Source: an uncultured Gemmataceae bacterium
GTDB lineage: Bacteria; Planctomycetota; Planctomycetia; Gemmatales; Gemmataceae
DNA: 16,818 nucleotides
NCBI GenBank assembly: GCA_937922175.1
Contig: CAKZUU010000174.1
Location: 1 to 16,818, forward strand
Reading direction: 5' to 3'
A program made the translations under genes and the position numbers. Positions within the stretch are counted from its first letter, which is position 1. Every line of letters starts with the position of its first letter. Shown here one piece after another: positions 1 to 8,012 of the stretch. The notes beneath the pieces were generated by a model. That model was given only the letters and a program-made list of their open reading frames with translations. It ran no database searches and had not been told where the DNA came from.

Positions 1-728
1 ACATCCGCCTCGCCAGCGACGGCTCGGGCCAAAAGCGTTTTGCCTGTTCCGGGAGGTCCGACCAACAACACACCTTTGGGGATGCGCCCCCCCAACGCCT
101 GATACCGCTCCGGCCTTTTCAGAAAATCGACCACTTCCCGAAGTTCCGCCACCGCTTCGTCAATTCCCGCCACATCCGCAAACGTGACCTTCTTGTCCTT
201 CTGCTCGTACAGCTTGTGACGACTGCGACCGAAACTGAACGGGTTCTGACCTCCGGAAATCCAGCGGAGCAGCATGAAGGCCAATACCAGGCCGCCCACC
301 ATCATCAGACCCGTGAACAAAAATGAGACCAGCGACCGCGCGGGGCCATCCTCTTCCTCCGCCGTGTAACCCGCTCCGATCTTCTCATCGAGCAGTTTCT
401 GTAGCTCGGCGTCCAATTCCACACCCTGTCGCGGCGAACGGAACAGGATCGAGCGGCTCAGAGTCGGCTTCGACCCGCCCTCGGCAAGTGCCCCGGAGAC
501 GGCATCCTGCACGAATATCTTCCCACGAATTTCCGACCGACCGACCCTCACCTCGCGAAACTGGACCCCAGGTGCTTGTAAGATTTGCTTCAACTCGCCG
601 TACCCCAGCTGGTATCCTCCCGGCTCTCGCCCATACACCCACAAAAGAGGCAAAAACAGGAGCAAGAACAGCAGCAGCAGAGGGTTCGGACCCAGCCACG
701 ATCGGCTACGATCGGTGCGCTTTTGCAT
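1..728 (-). CDS. ftsH: ATP-dependent zinc metalloprotease FtsH, N-terminal part (cut by window edge)
   Basis: FtsH is a hexameric membrane AAA+ protease that pulls out and degrades membrane and short-lived soluble proteins. About 242 codons are present; the rest of the AAA+ domain and the HEXXH protease domain lie outside the window. A first membrane helix spans about residues 16-32 after a basic N-terminus. A periplasmic domain of about 95 residues follows, then a second membrane helix around 130-150. The linker carries the typical VTFADVAGIDEAV sequence, and the Walker A motif GPPGTGKT is at 224-231, about 30 residues later than in E. coli FtsH, so the periplasmic part is somewhat long. The ATG at 726-728 is the first that gives a signal-anchor start. 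No clear Shine-Dalgarno is visible. A hexamer TATAAA on the minus strand (770-775) could be a -10 box, but no -35 fits it. Confidence 0.95.
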   Translation of the reverse strand, partial: MQKRTDRSRSWLGPNPLLLLFLLLFLPLLWVYGREPGGYQLGYGELKQILQAPGVQFREVRVGRSEIRGKIFVQDAVSGALAEGGSKPTLSRSILFRSPRQGVELDAELQKLLDEKIGAGYTAEEEDGPARSLVSFLFTGLMMVGGLVLAFMLLRWISGGQNPFSFGRSRHKLYEQKDKKVTFADVAGIDEAVAELREVVDFLKRPERYQALGGRIPKGVLLVGPPGTGKTLLARAVAGEAD

Positions 729-1207
729 CGAGACCAGAACCTCGAGACCTCGCGAGGGCAGACGACCATTTTATAGTAGCTCCGAAAACAAGTTACGTCC
801 CAACGACCCGTCTCGCCGCAAATCAGCGATCCGAGCCTTTCCCTCAGGAGCCTTTCCGACATCCGTTAAAGTCGATATCGGAAGTCGGCACCCATATTAG
901 ACACAAACCGTGTGCCTCACTTGGGGGCCGATGAACCTGCTGTTCGTCGATCCGTCGTCAACGACAGATAATCTCTGCCTGATCTTCTCCGCCATCACTC
1001 TGGGCATGCCTGAACGTTTTCTTTCTGTCTCGCTGGCACCAGCTATTTGCCGCGAGGCATGTTGGCTCGTCGATTCGGATGTAGGTCGGAACAATCGTCA
1101 GAGCGCCTTGTGGGGCAACTCAGTCACCCGTTCACAACGTGGAGTACAATGGCACAGCGGTAGTGTGTGCCCGTGACGGCCTTTTCCATCTAGCAGGGAT
1201 CTCGACA
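729..1207. other. Divergent intergenic region, no gene supported
   Basis: About 480 bp separate the ftsH start (minus) from the DUF1080 gene start (plus). Short open frames exist on both strands (for example 910-1176 plus), but none has a signal peptide, a recognisable domain or a plausible start context. No tRNA, strong hairpin or long repeat was seen. The region presumably holds the promoters of both flanking genes. Possible -10 boxes are TATAAA on the minus strand (770-775) and TACAAT on the plus strand (1145-1150), neither with a convincing -35 partner. Confidence 0.5.
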
Positions 1208-1906
1208 ATGACGCCGCAGTGTCGTGTGGGCTTCGGCTTGCTTCTCTTGGGAATGTTTTGCGTGTGTTCCGGCCTCGAGGCCGACGAAACCGGATTTGTG
1301 CCCCTTTTCCCCAAGGACGGGATTCCCCAAGGCTGGGTCATTACCACTTGGCACGATCTGGCGCAGAAGGCCCCCGATACTGGCTCTTGGGTCGTTCGTG
1401 ACGGCATTCTTCACTCCCCGGAGAAGCGTGGCACCTGGCTCATCTCGGAACGGCAATACGACGATTTCATCCTCGGTTTCGAGGTGAAGCTCACCGAGCG
1501 GGGTAACTCGGGCATCGCCCTGCGCGCTCCGATGCGCGGTGATCCTGCCTTCGATGGGATGGAACTGCAAATCGCCGACCTCCGCTACAACCCCCGGGCC
1601 AACGACTCGGAACTCACTGGCGGGATCTACCGGGCCATCGCCCCGGCCAAGCAAGTGTATCGACCTACTGAATGGAACTCGTTTCGCATCGAACTTCGTG
1701 GAACCCGATTGCGGGTCACGATCAATGGCGAACTCGTGCAGGACGTGGACTTATCCCAATTCGATGCGCCGGTAAAACGGCACGATGGCACCGATGCTCC
1801 TCCGATCAAAGATCGACCACGTCGTGGACATCTCGGTTTCCAGCATCTCAGCCGTGATAACGAGCCTGTCCTCTTCCGCAACATCCGGATCAACGAAGGG
1901 AAATGA
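1208..1906 (+). CDS. Secreted DUF1080 / 3-keto-disaccharide hydrolase-type domain protein
   Basis: This 232-residue protein has one DUF1080 (3-keto-disaccharide hydrolase) domain, a concanavalin-like beta-sandwich very abundant in planctomycetes and linked in some members to cleavage of 3-keto-glycosides. Residues 1-25 form a Sec signal peptide with core GFGLLLLGMF and likely cleavage after GLEA; no proper lipobox is present. Supporting segments are the opening FVPLFPKDGIPQGW, the SWVVRDGILHSP strand, NSGIALRAP, DGMELQIAD, the EWNSFRIELRG strand, and the closing GHLGFQHLS...VLFRNIRI, all typical of the family. I chose ATG 1208 over an in-frame GTG at 1139 because only the shorter form starts with a signal peptide, and AGGGA lies about 9 nt upstream. 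The gene ends inside the 3' end of the convergent ABC ATPase gene. The exact substrate cannot be told. Confidence 0.88.
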   Translation: MTPQCRVGFGLLLLGMFCVCSGLEADETGFVPLFPKDGIPQGWVITTWHDLAQKAPDTGSWVVRDGILHSPEKRGTWLISERQYDDFILGFEVKLTERGNSGIALRAPMRGDPAFDGMELQIADLRYNPRANDSELTGGIYRAIAPAKQVYRPTEWNSFRIELRGTRLRVTINGELVQDVDLSQFDAPVKRHDGTDAPPIKDRPRRGHLGFQHLSRDNEPVLFRNIRINEGK

Positions 1907-3320
1907 TCCGACCGCGGTCGAGAATGAGTCGCCGCGAGACGCTCGGCGGCAACTCCTCCTCGCGATGCGTCACAAACAGGAGAGTCTGCGCGGGCGTCAA
2001 CTGACGATCGAGCCAGGTTCGGAGAAATTGCACTCGCGACCCGTCCAACCCTTGAAACGGTTCGTCGAGGATCAGCAGTTCCGGCGATTTCACAATGGCT
2101 CGCGCGAGCAAGAAGAGCCTTTGTTCCCCGGTGGACAATTGTTGAAACGGTCGATCGGCGAAATGATCTAATCCCCAGGCCCGGAGCAGACTCATCGTGG
2201 TGAGTCGTTGGTCGTCGGAGAGCGGCCGTGGCTGAACGACGTCGAACCATCCGGTGGCAACCACCTCGAAGGCGGACAGATGGAAGGTGAAGTAAAGATG
2301 CAACTCGGGCGAAACGAGACCGACCCGTGCCTTGACATCCCAAATCGTCTCGCCGGTGCCGCGCCGACGGCCGAACAGGCGGACGTCGTTGCTGTACGCT
2401 TGGGGATGGTCGCCGCAGAGCAAACTCAGCAGCGTGGATTTGCCGGCCCCGTTCGGTCCGAGGATGGCCCAACGCTCACCTCGGTGCACGATCCAATCGA
2501 CATCGGTCAGCACACCATTTGCGCCATAGGCGACCTGGACCCCGCGCATTTCGATGATCGGTTCGACCGACCCACGACGCGAAGCGAGAGTCGGGCCGTC
2601 GCTTCCAACTCCGGCGGGCCGCGCCAACTCGTTCGATGGCTCGGGAAAGGAGGTACCACCAGGCAAATCCCAAATGCGGGTCACCCATTCGGGCACATCG
2701 GATTGGCTGGTGAGGAGGAGCAACCGCTGTCCTTGCCCCGCCAATTCGCCGAGCATCCGCGACAAATCGGCTTGACCGCGCCGATCAAGGCCGAGAAATG
2801 GCTCATCCAGGATGAGCAAGTCGGGCCGGCTGAGCAACGCCCGTGCGATCCGGGCGCGCCGCATTTGGCCGTTGCTGAGTTGAATGATCGATTGCCGACG
2901 ATGCCGTTCGATACCAAGGGCTTCGGCCACCGCTTGAAGCTCGTTTTCTTCCGCCACGGTCCCACTTCGCAAAAATTGGTCCAGCGAGAGGTCGTCCTGA
3001 GGCTCAACGAAATGAAACCGCTGCTGATAATAGTGGCGATGATAACTGAACCGCCGCGATTCCTCGCGAAAGGGAAGATACTCGATCACATCGGCGGGCG
3101 AAACGCCGGGGGCATGATCGAGCATCGGCCATTCGATCTGCCCGGCGCTCGGTCGGATCTTCCCGAGCAATAAATACGCCAGGGTGGTTTTCCCGCAGCC
3201 GGTGGGACCGATGATCGCCCAATTCTCACCTTCGCGGAACGTCCAGTTCAGATGGTCGAGAAGAAGGGGCCGCGACGGCCGATCAACGACAATGTCTCGA
3301 AGCCGAATCAACTCTCTCAT
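1890..3320 (-). CDS. Soluble ABC ATPase with two nucleotide-binding domains, ModF-like
   Basis: The 476-residue protein consists of two ABC ATPase domains and no membrane segment, the layout of ModF/PhrA-type proteins whose role is poorly known. NBD1: Walker A GPTGCGKTT at 38-46, signature LSNGQ at 148-152, Walker B LLILDEP at 168-174. NBD2: Walker A GPNGAGKST at 288-296, signature LSTGEQ, then LLILDEPFQGLD. The switch histidine is present in NBD2 (LFVTHREEE), but NBD1 has serine at that place (LLTSQSDVPEW), so the two sites are probably unequal. The start is uncertain: ATG 3318-3320 and ATG 3327-3329 both fit, neither has a Shine-Dalgarno, and the open frame extends further upstream without homology-like content. 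No permease gene lies next to it, so a regulatory or ribosome-linked role is possible besides transport. Its 3' end overlaps the DUF1080 gene by 17 bp. Confidence 0.87.
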   Translation of the reverse strand: MRELIRLRDIVVDRPSRPLLLDHLNWTFREGENWAIIGPTGCGKTTLAYLLLGKIRPSAGQIEWPMLDHAPGVSPADVIEYLPFREESRRFSYHRHYYQQRFHFVEPQDDLSLDQFLRSGTVAEENELQAVAEALGIERHRRQSIIQLSNGQMRRARIARALLSRPDLLILDEPFLGLDRRGQADLSRMLGELAGQGQRLLLLTSQSDVPEWVTRIWDLPGGTSFPEPSNELARPAGVGSDGPTLASRRGSVEPIIEMRGVQVAYGANGVLTDVDWIVHRGERWAILGPNGAGKSTLLSLLCGDHPQAYSNDVRLFGRRRGTGETIWDVKARVGLVSPELHLYFTFHLSAFEVVATGWFDVVQPRPLSDDQRLTTMSLLRAWGLDHFADRPFQQLSTGEQRLFLLARAIVKSPELLILDEPFQGLDGSRVQFLRTWLDRQLTPAQTLLFVTHREEELPPSVSRRLILDRGRIISLR

Positions 3321-3531
3321 GGAGATCATGGTACGGGCGGGGCAACGCTGCCGGCGTCTCTCGGGTAATTCAGCAACCCGTTTGTCTCCGGCACCCGAAG
3401 AAGGCGCCCCAGGTGTATCCCGAACCACTTCGAGGGAGCTGCGGTTTTGTTGATCAAGCCAACTCGAGGCGATCCGCCCAGCGCCGCGGGGAACCTTGAC
3501 CCCGGCCCCTGATCCGCCCCAAAATGGGAGC

Positions 3532-4746
3532 ATGTACACGATCCCCGACCGGCCTCGAATACGTCCCGGATTGGCGGTCAGCCCCGATGAGGCGTCACTC
3601 AGCCGCTTTATCCTTTGGGACCAGTTGCGCATCAGTCATCAGCCGCAACCGCTCTCGATGATCGAGTTGGAATTGCTGAAGCGAATGGATGGTCACCACT
3701 CCCCCCGCGACTTGCAGTTGGCCGCGATGCAGGCGCTCGGAGGTATCCTGATTCCTGTGGAGGAAGTGACCTCGCTGATCCAGCGGCTGGACGAAGCCTT
3801 GTACCTCGACAGCCCTCGGTTCGACGATTATCTGGCGGGGCCGATCCGCGAGCCATCGTGCATCGGTTGTTACGATGCCGACCCGAACGTATTGCGGCAA
3901 CAGATGCGGCATCTCTTCGTTCAACCCGGCGGGCCCGGTTTACCCAGCGAGCCAGCCCGTGAGAACGCACTGCGTGCGGCGCTGCTCCCCCACATGGATT
4001 ACGTTCGTGGTAATGTCACCTACGCGTGGGGTTTCAAGGAAGTCTTCGAGCAGACGGCGGCGTCTTTGTTTGTGATCATTGCTACCTCGCATTATTCCCC
4101 CCACCGCTTCACCCTCACCCGGAAACATTTCAAGACGCCTCTCGGTGTCGTTCCGACCGATCAAGAGTTCATTGATCGCCTGGAGAAGCATTACGGCGAC
4201 GGATTATTCGACGACCTGTACTGCCACTTCCCTGAGCATTCGGTGGAACTGGAAGTCGTCGTTTTGCAGTACCTTTACGAAAATGTCAAACCGATCCGCA
4301 TCGTTCCCCTGGTGGTCGGCTCCTTCGCGGACTGCATCGAAAGCGGAGACGACCCCAGTGACCAGTCGGACATTCGTCGGATGGTCGAAGCGTTACGGCG
4401 AGCCGAGACCGAGACTCCAGAACCCATCTGTTACATCATCAGCGGGGACCTCGCCCACATCGGCCCGAAGTTCGGCGACCGCGCCTCCGTTGGTGAACCC
4501 CTGTTGTCACACAGCGAAAAGCAAGACCGATCGTTGCTGCACGCGTTGGAGTCTGTCGATCCACAACGCTATTTTCGATTGATCGCCGCCGAGAACGACT
4601 CGCGACGGATCTGTGGTCTCCCCCCTACTTGGACGCTGGTCGAAGCCATTCGTCCCGGCCGTGGCCGTGCCTTACATTATGGACGTTATGTTCATCCCGA
4701 AGGTTATGAAAGCGTTAGTTTTGCCAGCGTTGCTTTCTATCGTTAA
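3532..4746 (+). CDS. amrB: MEMO-family protein (AmmeMemoRadiSam system protein B) with extra N-terminal domain
   Basis: The C-terminal 270 residues of this 404-residue protein match the MEMO1/AmrB family, a fold related to class III extradiol dioxygenases. Conserved positions are LLPHMDYVRG (His154), IIATSHYSPH (His187), EHSVELE at 235-241, SGDLAHIG at 304-311 and RRICGLPPTW (Cys361). His154, His187 and Cys361 match in order and spacing the metal-binding His/His/Cys of human MEMO1. Residues 1 to about 135 are an added domain (RPRIRPGLAVSPDE, FILWDQLRISHQP, LSMIELELLKRMDG) that resembles a PqqD-like winged helix by eye. ATG 3532 was chosen; a TTG at 3496 preceded by GGGGAA is an alternative. 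The AmmeMemoRadiSam partners (AMMECR1 and radical SAM protein) are not in the window. It forms a likely two-gene operon with the hydrolase 21 bp downstream. The reaction is unknown. Confidence 0.85.
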   Translation: MYTIPDRPRIRPGLAVSPDEASLSRFILWDQLRISHQPQPLSMIELELLKRMDGHHSPRDLQLAAMQALGGILIPVEEVTSLIQRLDEALYLDSPRFDDYLAGPIREPSCIGCYDADPNVLRQQMRHLFVQPGGPGLPSEPARENALRAALLPHMDYVRGNVTYAWGFKEVFEQTAASLFVIIATSHYSPHRFTLTRKHFKTPLGVVPTDQEFIDRLEKHYGDGLFDDLYCHFPEHSVELEVVVLQYLYENVKPIRIVPLVVGSFADCIESGDDPSDQSDIRRMVEALRRAETETPEPICYIISGDLAHIGPKFGDRASVGEPLLSHSEKQDRSLLHALESVDPQRYFRLIAAENDSRRICGLPPTWTLVEAIRPGRGRALHYGRYVHPEGYESVSFASVAFYR

Positions 4747-4767
4747 ACCAACTCCACCGGGGAGCTG

Positions 4768-5670
4768 ATGTCGCAAAGCGTTCCGCAAACGGGGATCATC
4801 GAAACGGCCGCCCCGATCCCGCTCAGCCGAACCTGGCAGCGATTCGAGCGGGAGGCTCGAAAAGGATCATTCGATTCGCCCCGTTATCATTGCCGCTATT
4901 TCGACTGGGGCCAAGGGCCTCCGCTGATCTTCGTTCATGGCCTCGCCGACCGTCCTCAATCCTTCGTCCCCCTGATGGGGCATTTGGCGGACGTCTTTCG
5001 CTGCATCGCGTATGAATTGCCCAATGGTGAGGACGATGGAGCAAGACTGAACGCCATCCGCCTCGGTGACCTCGCCGATGACCTCATCTCCTTGTTGGAC
5101 CATCTCCGGATTCAGCAAGTCTCGGCGTACGGAGCATCGTTTGGCGGAACCATCGTACTGATGGCGATGTATCGGCATCCGCGCCGATTTCTTCGCGCCA
5201 TGTTGCAAAGCAGTTTTGCCCGACGTCCGTTGGCCCTGATGGAGCGAATCTTCGCTCATCTGGCACGTTCGTGGTCCGGTCGGCTGGGCGATCTTCCTTT
5301 GTGGTCGGCCCGGCAAGAGCGGATCGACGGACCGACTTTCACGGGGCGGGATCCGATGTTGTTCGCCTTGAAAAAGTCGAACGCCGCCTCCGTCCCGATC
5401 CGAGCCTTCGCCCATCGCGTCTTGTTGGTCGGAAAGCTCGATTTGAGACCAATCCTGCCCTTCATCGCGCATCCGGTCATGCTGCTCACCGGCGACCACG
5501 ATCTGGTCGTGAACTCCCGGGCCACGGATGAGCTCGCCGAGGCTTTACCGCATGCCGAGCGGTTAGAGCTTGCCCTTTGCGGTCATTTTGCCCAGTACAC
5601 TCATGCGGCGGTGGTGGCGGAGTCGTGCCGTCGCTTTCTGATGCCGCCGTGCGGTCTGCCACCCCGCTGA
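4768..5670 (+). CDS. Alpha/beta-fold hydrolase
   Basis: A 300-residue single-domain alpha/beta hydrolase. The oxyanion strand PLIFVHGLADR is at 52-62, the nucleophile elbow GASFGG at 122-127 (Ser124), the acid strand MLLTGDHDLVV gives Asp245, and GHFAQYTH gives His273, so the whole Ser-Asp-His triad is present. A cap region of about 80 residues (150-230) rich in Arg and Leu separates nucleophile and acid. No signal peptide is seen, so it is cytoplasmic. GGGGAG sits 4 nt before the ATG, and only 21 bp separate it from the MEMO-family gene, so the two are probably co-transcribed. The substrate cannot be told from sequence; esterase, lactonase or C-C hydrolase are all possible. Confidence 0.88.
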   Translation: MSQSVPQTGIIETAAPIPLSRTWQRFEREARKGSFDSPRYHCRYFDWGQGPPLIFVHGLADRPQSFVPLMGHLADVFRCIAYELPNGEDDGARLNAIRLGDLADDLISLLDHLRIQQVSAYGASFGGTIVLMAMYRHPRRFLRAMLQSSFARRPLALMERIFAHLARSWSGRLGDLPLWSARQERIDGPTFTGRDPMLFALKKSNAASVPIRAFAHRVLLVGKLDLRPILPFIAHPVMLLTGDHDLVVNSRATDELAEALPHAERLELALCGHFAQYTHAAVVAESCRRFLMPPCGLPPR

Positions 5671-5759
5671 CTGACCGGGGAGGGATACACGTCCGATTTC
5701 CGAGCGTTGCATGATCGGAGTGCTTTACCTGACATGTGATGTTGGTTTCTTCACATCGC

Positions 5760-7880
5760 CTAATCCAATAAGGTATACGGTCCATAACCATAAAGTGGAA
5801 TGTGGTAATAGGGCATTTGCAAAGCGATCAGTGATAAAGCAGTATACATGAGCCGTCCACCTTGTTTGGCATACAGGTCCCCGCGAGGCGACCAACTGCC
5901 CTTCTGGTGGGCGGTATTGGGATCATCGCCTTTGTCCTGAAGTTCGATCAAAAGATCGCGCACCTTGGAATTCCAAGTATCCCAGCGTTCTCCACCCAGG
6001 TGATGCGCCACTTGATTGATATAGAAGACCGCATACATATTGTTCCGCTCTTTGGAGAGGAAATTTTCACTTCGGAGGAGGTGAGACAGGGCTTTTGTCA
6101 TTCCGGGATGCCCTGGTCCCCAATCGAGGAATTGTCGGCAGAGGATTCCCACCGCGGAGGTCGAAGCCCCACTCCCTGGGCTGTTGTATCCGTAGCCCAA
6201 TCCATCCGGACTCGCGACATAGTCGAGGAATTGGCTGAGCTTGTCAAAACTCTCTTTGGGAACATGCAAGCCGGCGTAGACCGCCGATTTCAACGCCGTG
6301 AATTGCCACCCGCTGACGGAAAGATCGCCTTTGGTCCCTTTGCTGTACCCCCAACTGCCATCGGAGAATTGGGCGGCGGCGATATAGAGGACCGCAGCTT
6401 GGGCGGGGTTCCGCAAATTCCGGTCTCGGGTCATCCCGTACAGTTCCACGATGGCAATCGTCGCCAAGGCGTTCTCATAGGCGTTGTCGTGGAAGTTGCC
6501 ATCCGGAAACTTCTGTCTTTGCAACAGCCACGTCATCGCCTTCTGCACGACGGGGGCATATTTCCCTCGTTTGTGCGTTTCTCCGGCGCCCAGAAAAGGC
6601 AACAACCCCAGGGCCGTCGCCGCCACATCGTGCTTCGAGCCGGGTTCGGAGCATTTGCATTTGGCGATCCGATGGAAGCCGTCCATACTCCAGGCGCCGT
6701 TGGGTGCCTGGTGGTTGGCTAACCATTGCAACCCCAGTTCAATCGCCTCTTCGGATTTGACGTTCCCCCCTCCTTCTCGCATGAGCAAAACGCGGTCTTC
6801 AGGTTCGCGTCCGAAGAAACTACCAGGAATCAGCCGATGAAATCGGATCCATTCCTTGCGTTGGGCCGCTGCGAGTCGGTCGATCACTTTCTGTCGATCT
6901 TCTCCTTCCGCCGTTGCCCCCGCCCGCTCGTACCAGGTCTTGGCGTGCCGCACGAGGTTCAACTCTCTCCTCTGATCAGCGAAGCTCTCGCTTCTCTTCC
7001 ACCAACCATCGGCGATGGTCAATTGCTCCTTCAAGTCGGTCGGCTGAGTGAGTTCCTTGGCCGCGAGTTGCTTCATCCCTGCATCTTTCCCCTTGGCGAG
7101 CATCGGCAACCCCTTCTCCCAATCCGCATGCATGAAACACAGGTAGCGCCCAACGGTGGTGTTGGCCTCCGGGTTATCCGGATCGGACATCAACTGGCTT
7201 CGGGCGACACTGACGACACGATACTCATTCTCATACTCGCTCACCTCATTCCGAATCTCTCGCAACCGACGGATAATCTGATCGGCTTTCATCACCCGTA
7301 CCGGGCCGTCAATGGCCTCAAGATACTTCCGGGCGGCCTCGAACTGTTCAATGTCCAAGGCCTGCTGCACGACATTCTGCACCGCTCGAAAGATCGCCGC
7401 GACTTGTAAATCCGAGGCACCTTTGCATAGGTCGCCAATGGCCCTGACCCGCATCGCCACGCCATCAACCTCGAAGTACTTCTCCAGATCGGCAATGGCC
7501 TCGAACGCCAATCGGGGGCGCTTCGCCTCGATGGCCAAATCACGGGCCTCCCGAAGCACGACATACCACTGGGCCGGATCGTTGCGGTCCTCGCGCCCGG
7601 GCACCAGCAGCTTGGCGGCTAGCACCGTCTTGTCCTCCGGTTTGGTCTTCGCGTAATCCGCTTTGAATTGTTCCTTCAATTTTTTCTCTGCCTTTTTCAG
7701 TGCTTCAGCTCCGGGAATGGTTCGCCGCGATAGCTTCTCCTCTTTCGCTTTCTTTTCGACGGGCTTGTTCTCATCTGCGATCAGCCAATCCACGATCGCC
7801 ACCGAGAGAACCACTCCGACCATCCATCCAAAGAGAGCTCGGGCCTGCCCCCGCCCGATTGCCTGGCGACGTGTGAACAT
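5760..7880 (-). CDS. Membrane-anchored prenyltransferase/squalene-oxidase-repeat protein
   Basis: A 706-residue protein with a basic N-terminus and one membrane helix at about 16-35 (LFGWMVGVVLSVAIVDWLIA), a signal anchor or uncleaved signal. A charged linker rich in Lys/Glu (36-80) follows, then a helical region to about 340 that looks TPR-like in places. From about 374 to 680 there are repeats of the squalene-cyclase alpha/alpha-toroid type (GLQWLANHQAPNGAW, AMTWLLQRQKFPDGNF, AVLYIAAAQFSDGSWGY, LDYVASPDGLGYGY). The DxDD acid of true cyclases is not seen, and a Cys-Lys-Cys insert lies at 408-410, so enzyme activity is doubtful; a binding scaffold is as likely. ATG 7878-7880 was chosen because GGGGAAGG precedes it by a few bases and it sits just before the anchor; an in-frame ATG at 7949 gives 23 extra residues unlike a leader. 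The gene is convergent with the alpha/beta hydrolase gene. Confidence 0.85.
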   Translation of the reverse strand: MFTRRQAIGRGQARALFGWMVGVVLSVAIVDWLIADENKPVEKKAKEEKLSRRTIPGAEALKKAEKKLKEQFKADYAKTKPEDKTVLAAKLLVPGREDRNDPAQWYVVLREARDLAIEAKRPRLAFEAIADLEKYFEVDGVAMRVRAIGDLCKGASDLQVAAIFRAVQNVVQQALDIEQFEAARKYLEAIDGPVRVMKADQIIRRLREIRNEVSEYENEYRVVSVARSQLMSDPDNPEANTTVGRYLCFMHADWEKGLPMLAKGKDAGMKQLAAKELTQPTDLKEQLTIADGWWKRSESFADQRRELNLVRHAKTWYERAGATAEGEDRQKVIDRLAAAQRKEWIRFHRLIPGSFFGREPEDRVLLMREGGGNVKSEEAIELGLQWLANHQAPNGAWSMDGFHRIAKCKCSEPGSKHDVAATALGLLPFLGAGETHKRGKYAPVVQKAMTWLLQRQKFPDGNFHDNAYENALATIAIVELYGMTRDRNLRNPAQAAVLYIAAAQFSDGSWGYSKGTKGDLSVSGWQFTALKSAVYAGLHVPKESFDKLSQFLDYVASPDGLGYGYNSPGSGASTSAVGILCRQFLDWGPGHPGMTKALSHLLRSENFLSKERNNMYAVFYINQVAHHLGGERWDTWNSKVRDLLIELQDKGDDPNTAHQKGSWSPRGDLYAKQGGRLMYTALSLIALQMPYYHIPLYGYGPYTLLD

Positions 7881-7964
7881 GACCTTCCCCAAAACTTTAA
7901 GAAATCGACATGACACCGTGACGTTACCAAGACGGGCATGATGATGCAAGCGGGTGAGTCGAAT

Positions 7965-8000
7965 TTCACCCCTCGAATTGTGTTACTCGCCCGAGGTGAA
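7965..8000. repeat. Imperfect inverted repeat between two minus-strand genes
   Basis: Arms TTCACCCCTCG (7965-7975) and CGAGGTGAA (7992-8000) can form a stem of 9 pairs with a two-base bulge and a 16-nt loop. It lies just after the 3' end of the two-lobed hydrolase gene and 85 bp before the start of the next minus-strand gene. No T-run follows on either strand, so it is not a classic intrinsic terminator; it may end or stabilise the upstream transcript. Confidence 0.3.
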
Positions 8001-8012
8001 GGGAAACGCCCC

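Noticed and set aside
323..934. 203-codon plus-strand frame over the ftsH start
   Set aside because: It is antisense to the FtsH N-terminus; the Pro/Arg-rich product has no domain.
910..1176. 88-codon plus-strand frame in the ftsH-DUF1080 gap
   Set aside because: No Shine-Dalgarno, no domain, no signal peptide, and it overlaps the leader of the DUF1080 gene.
2208..3173. 321-codon open frame on the plus strand inside the ABC ATPase gene
   Set aside because: It is antisense to clear Walker A, signature and Walker B motifs of the minus-strand gene; its product is low in recognisable domains. High GC makes long antisense frames common.
5734..5756. Possible terminator hairpin ATGTGA...TCACAT between convergent genes
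   Set aside because: Only six pairs with an 11-nt loop and no T-run on either strand, so too weak to call.
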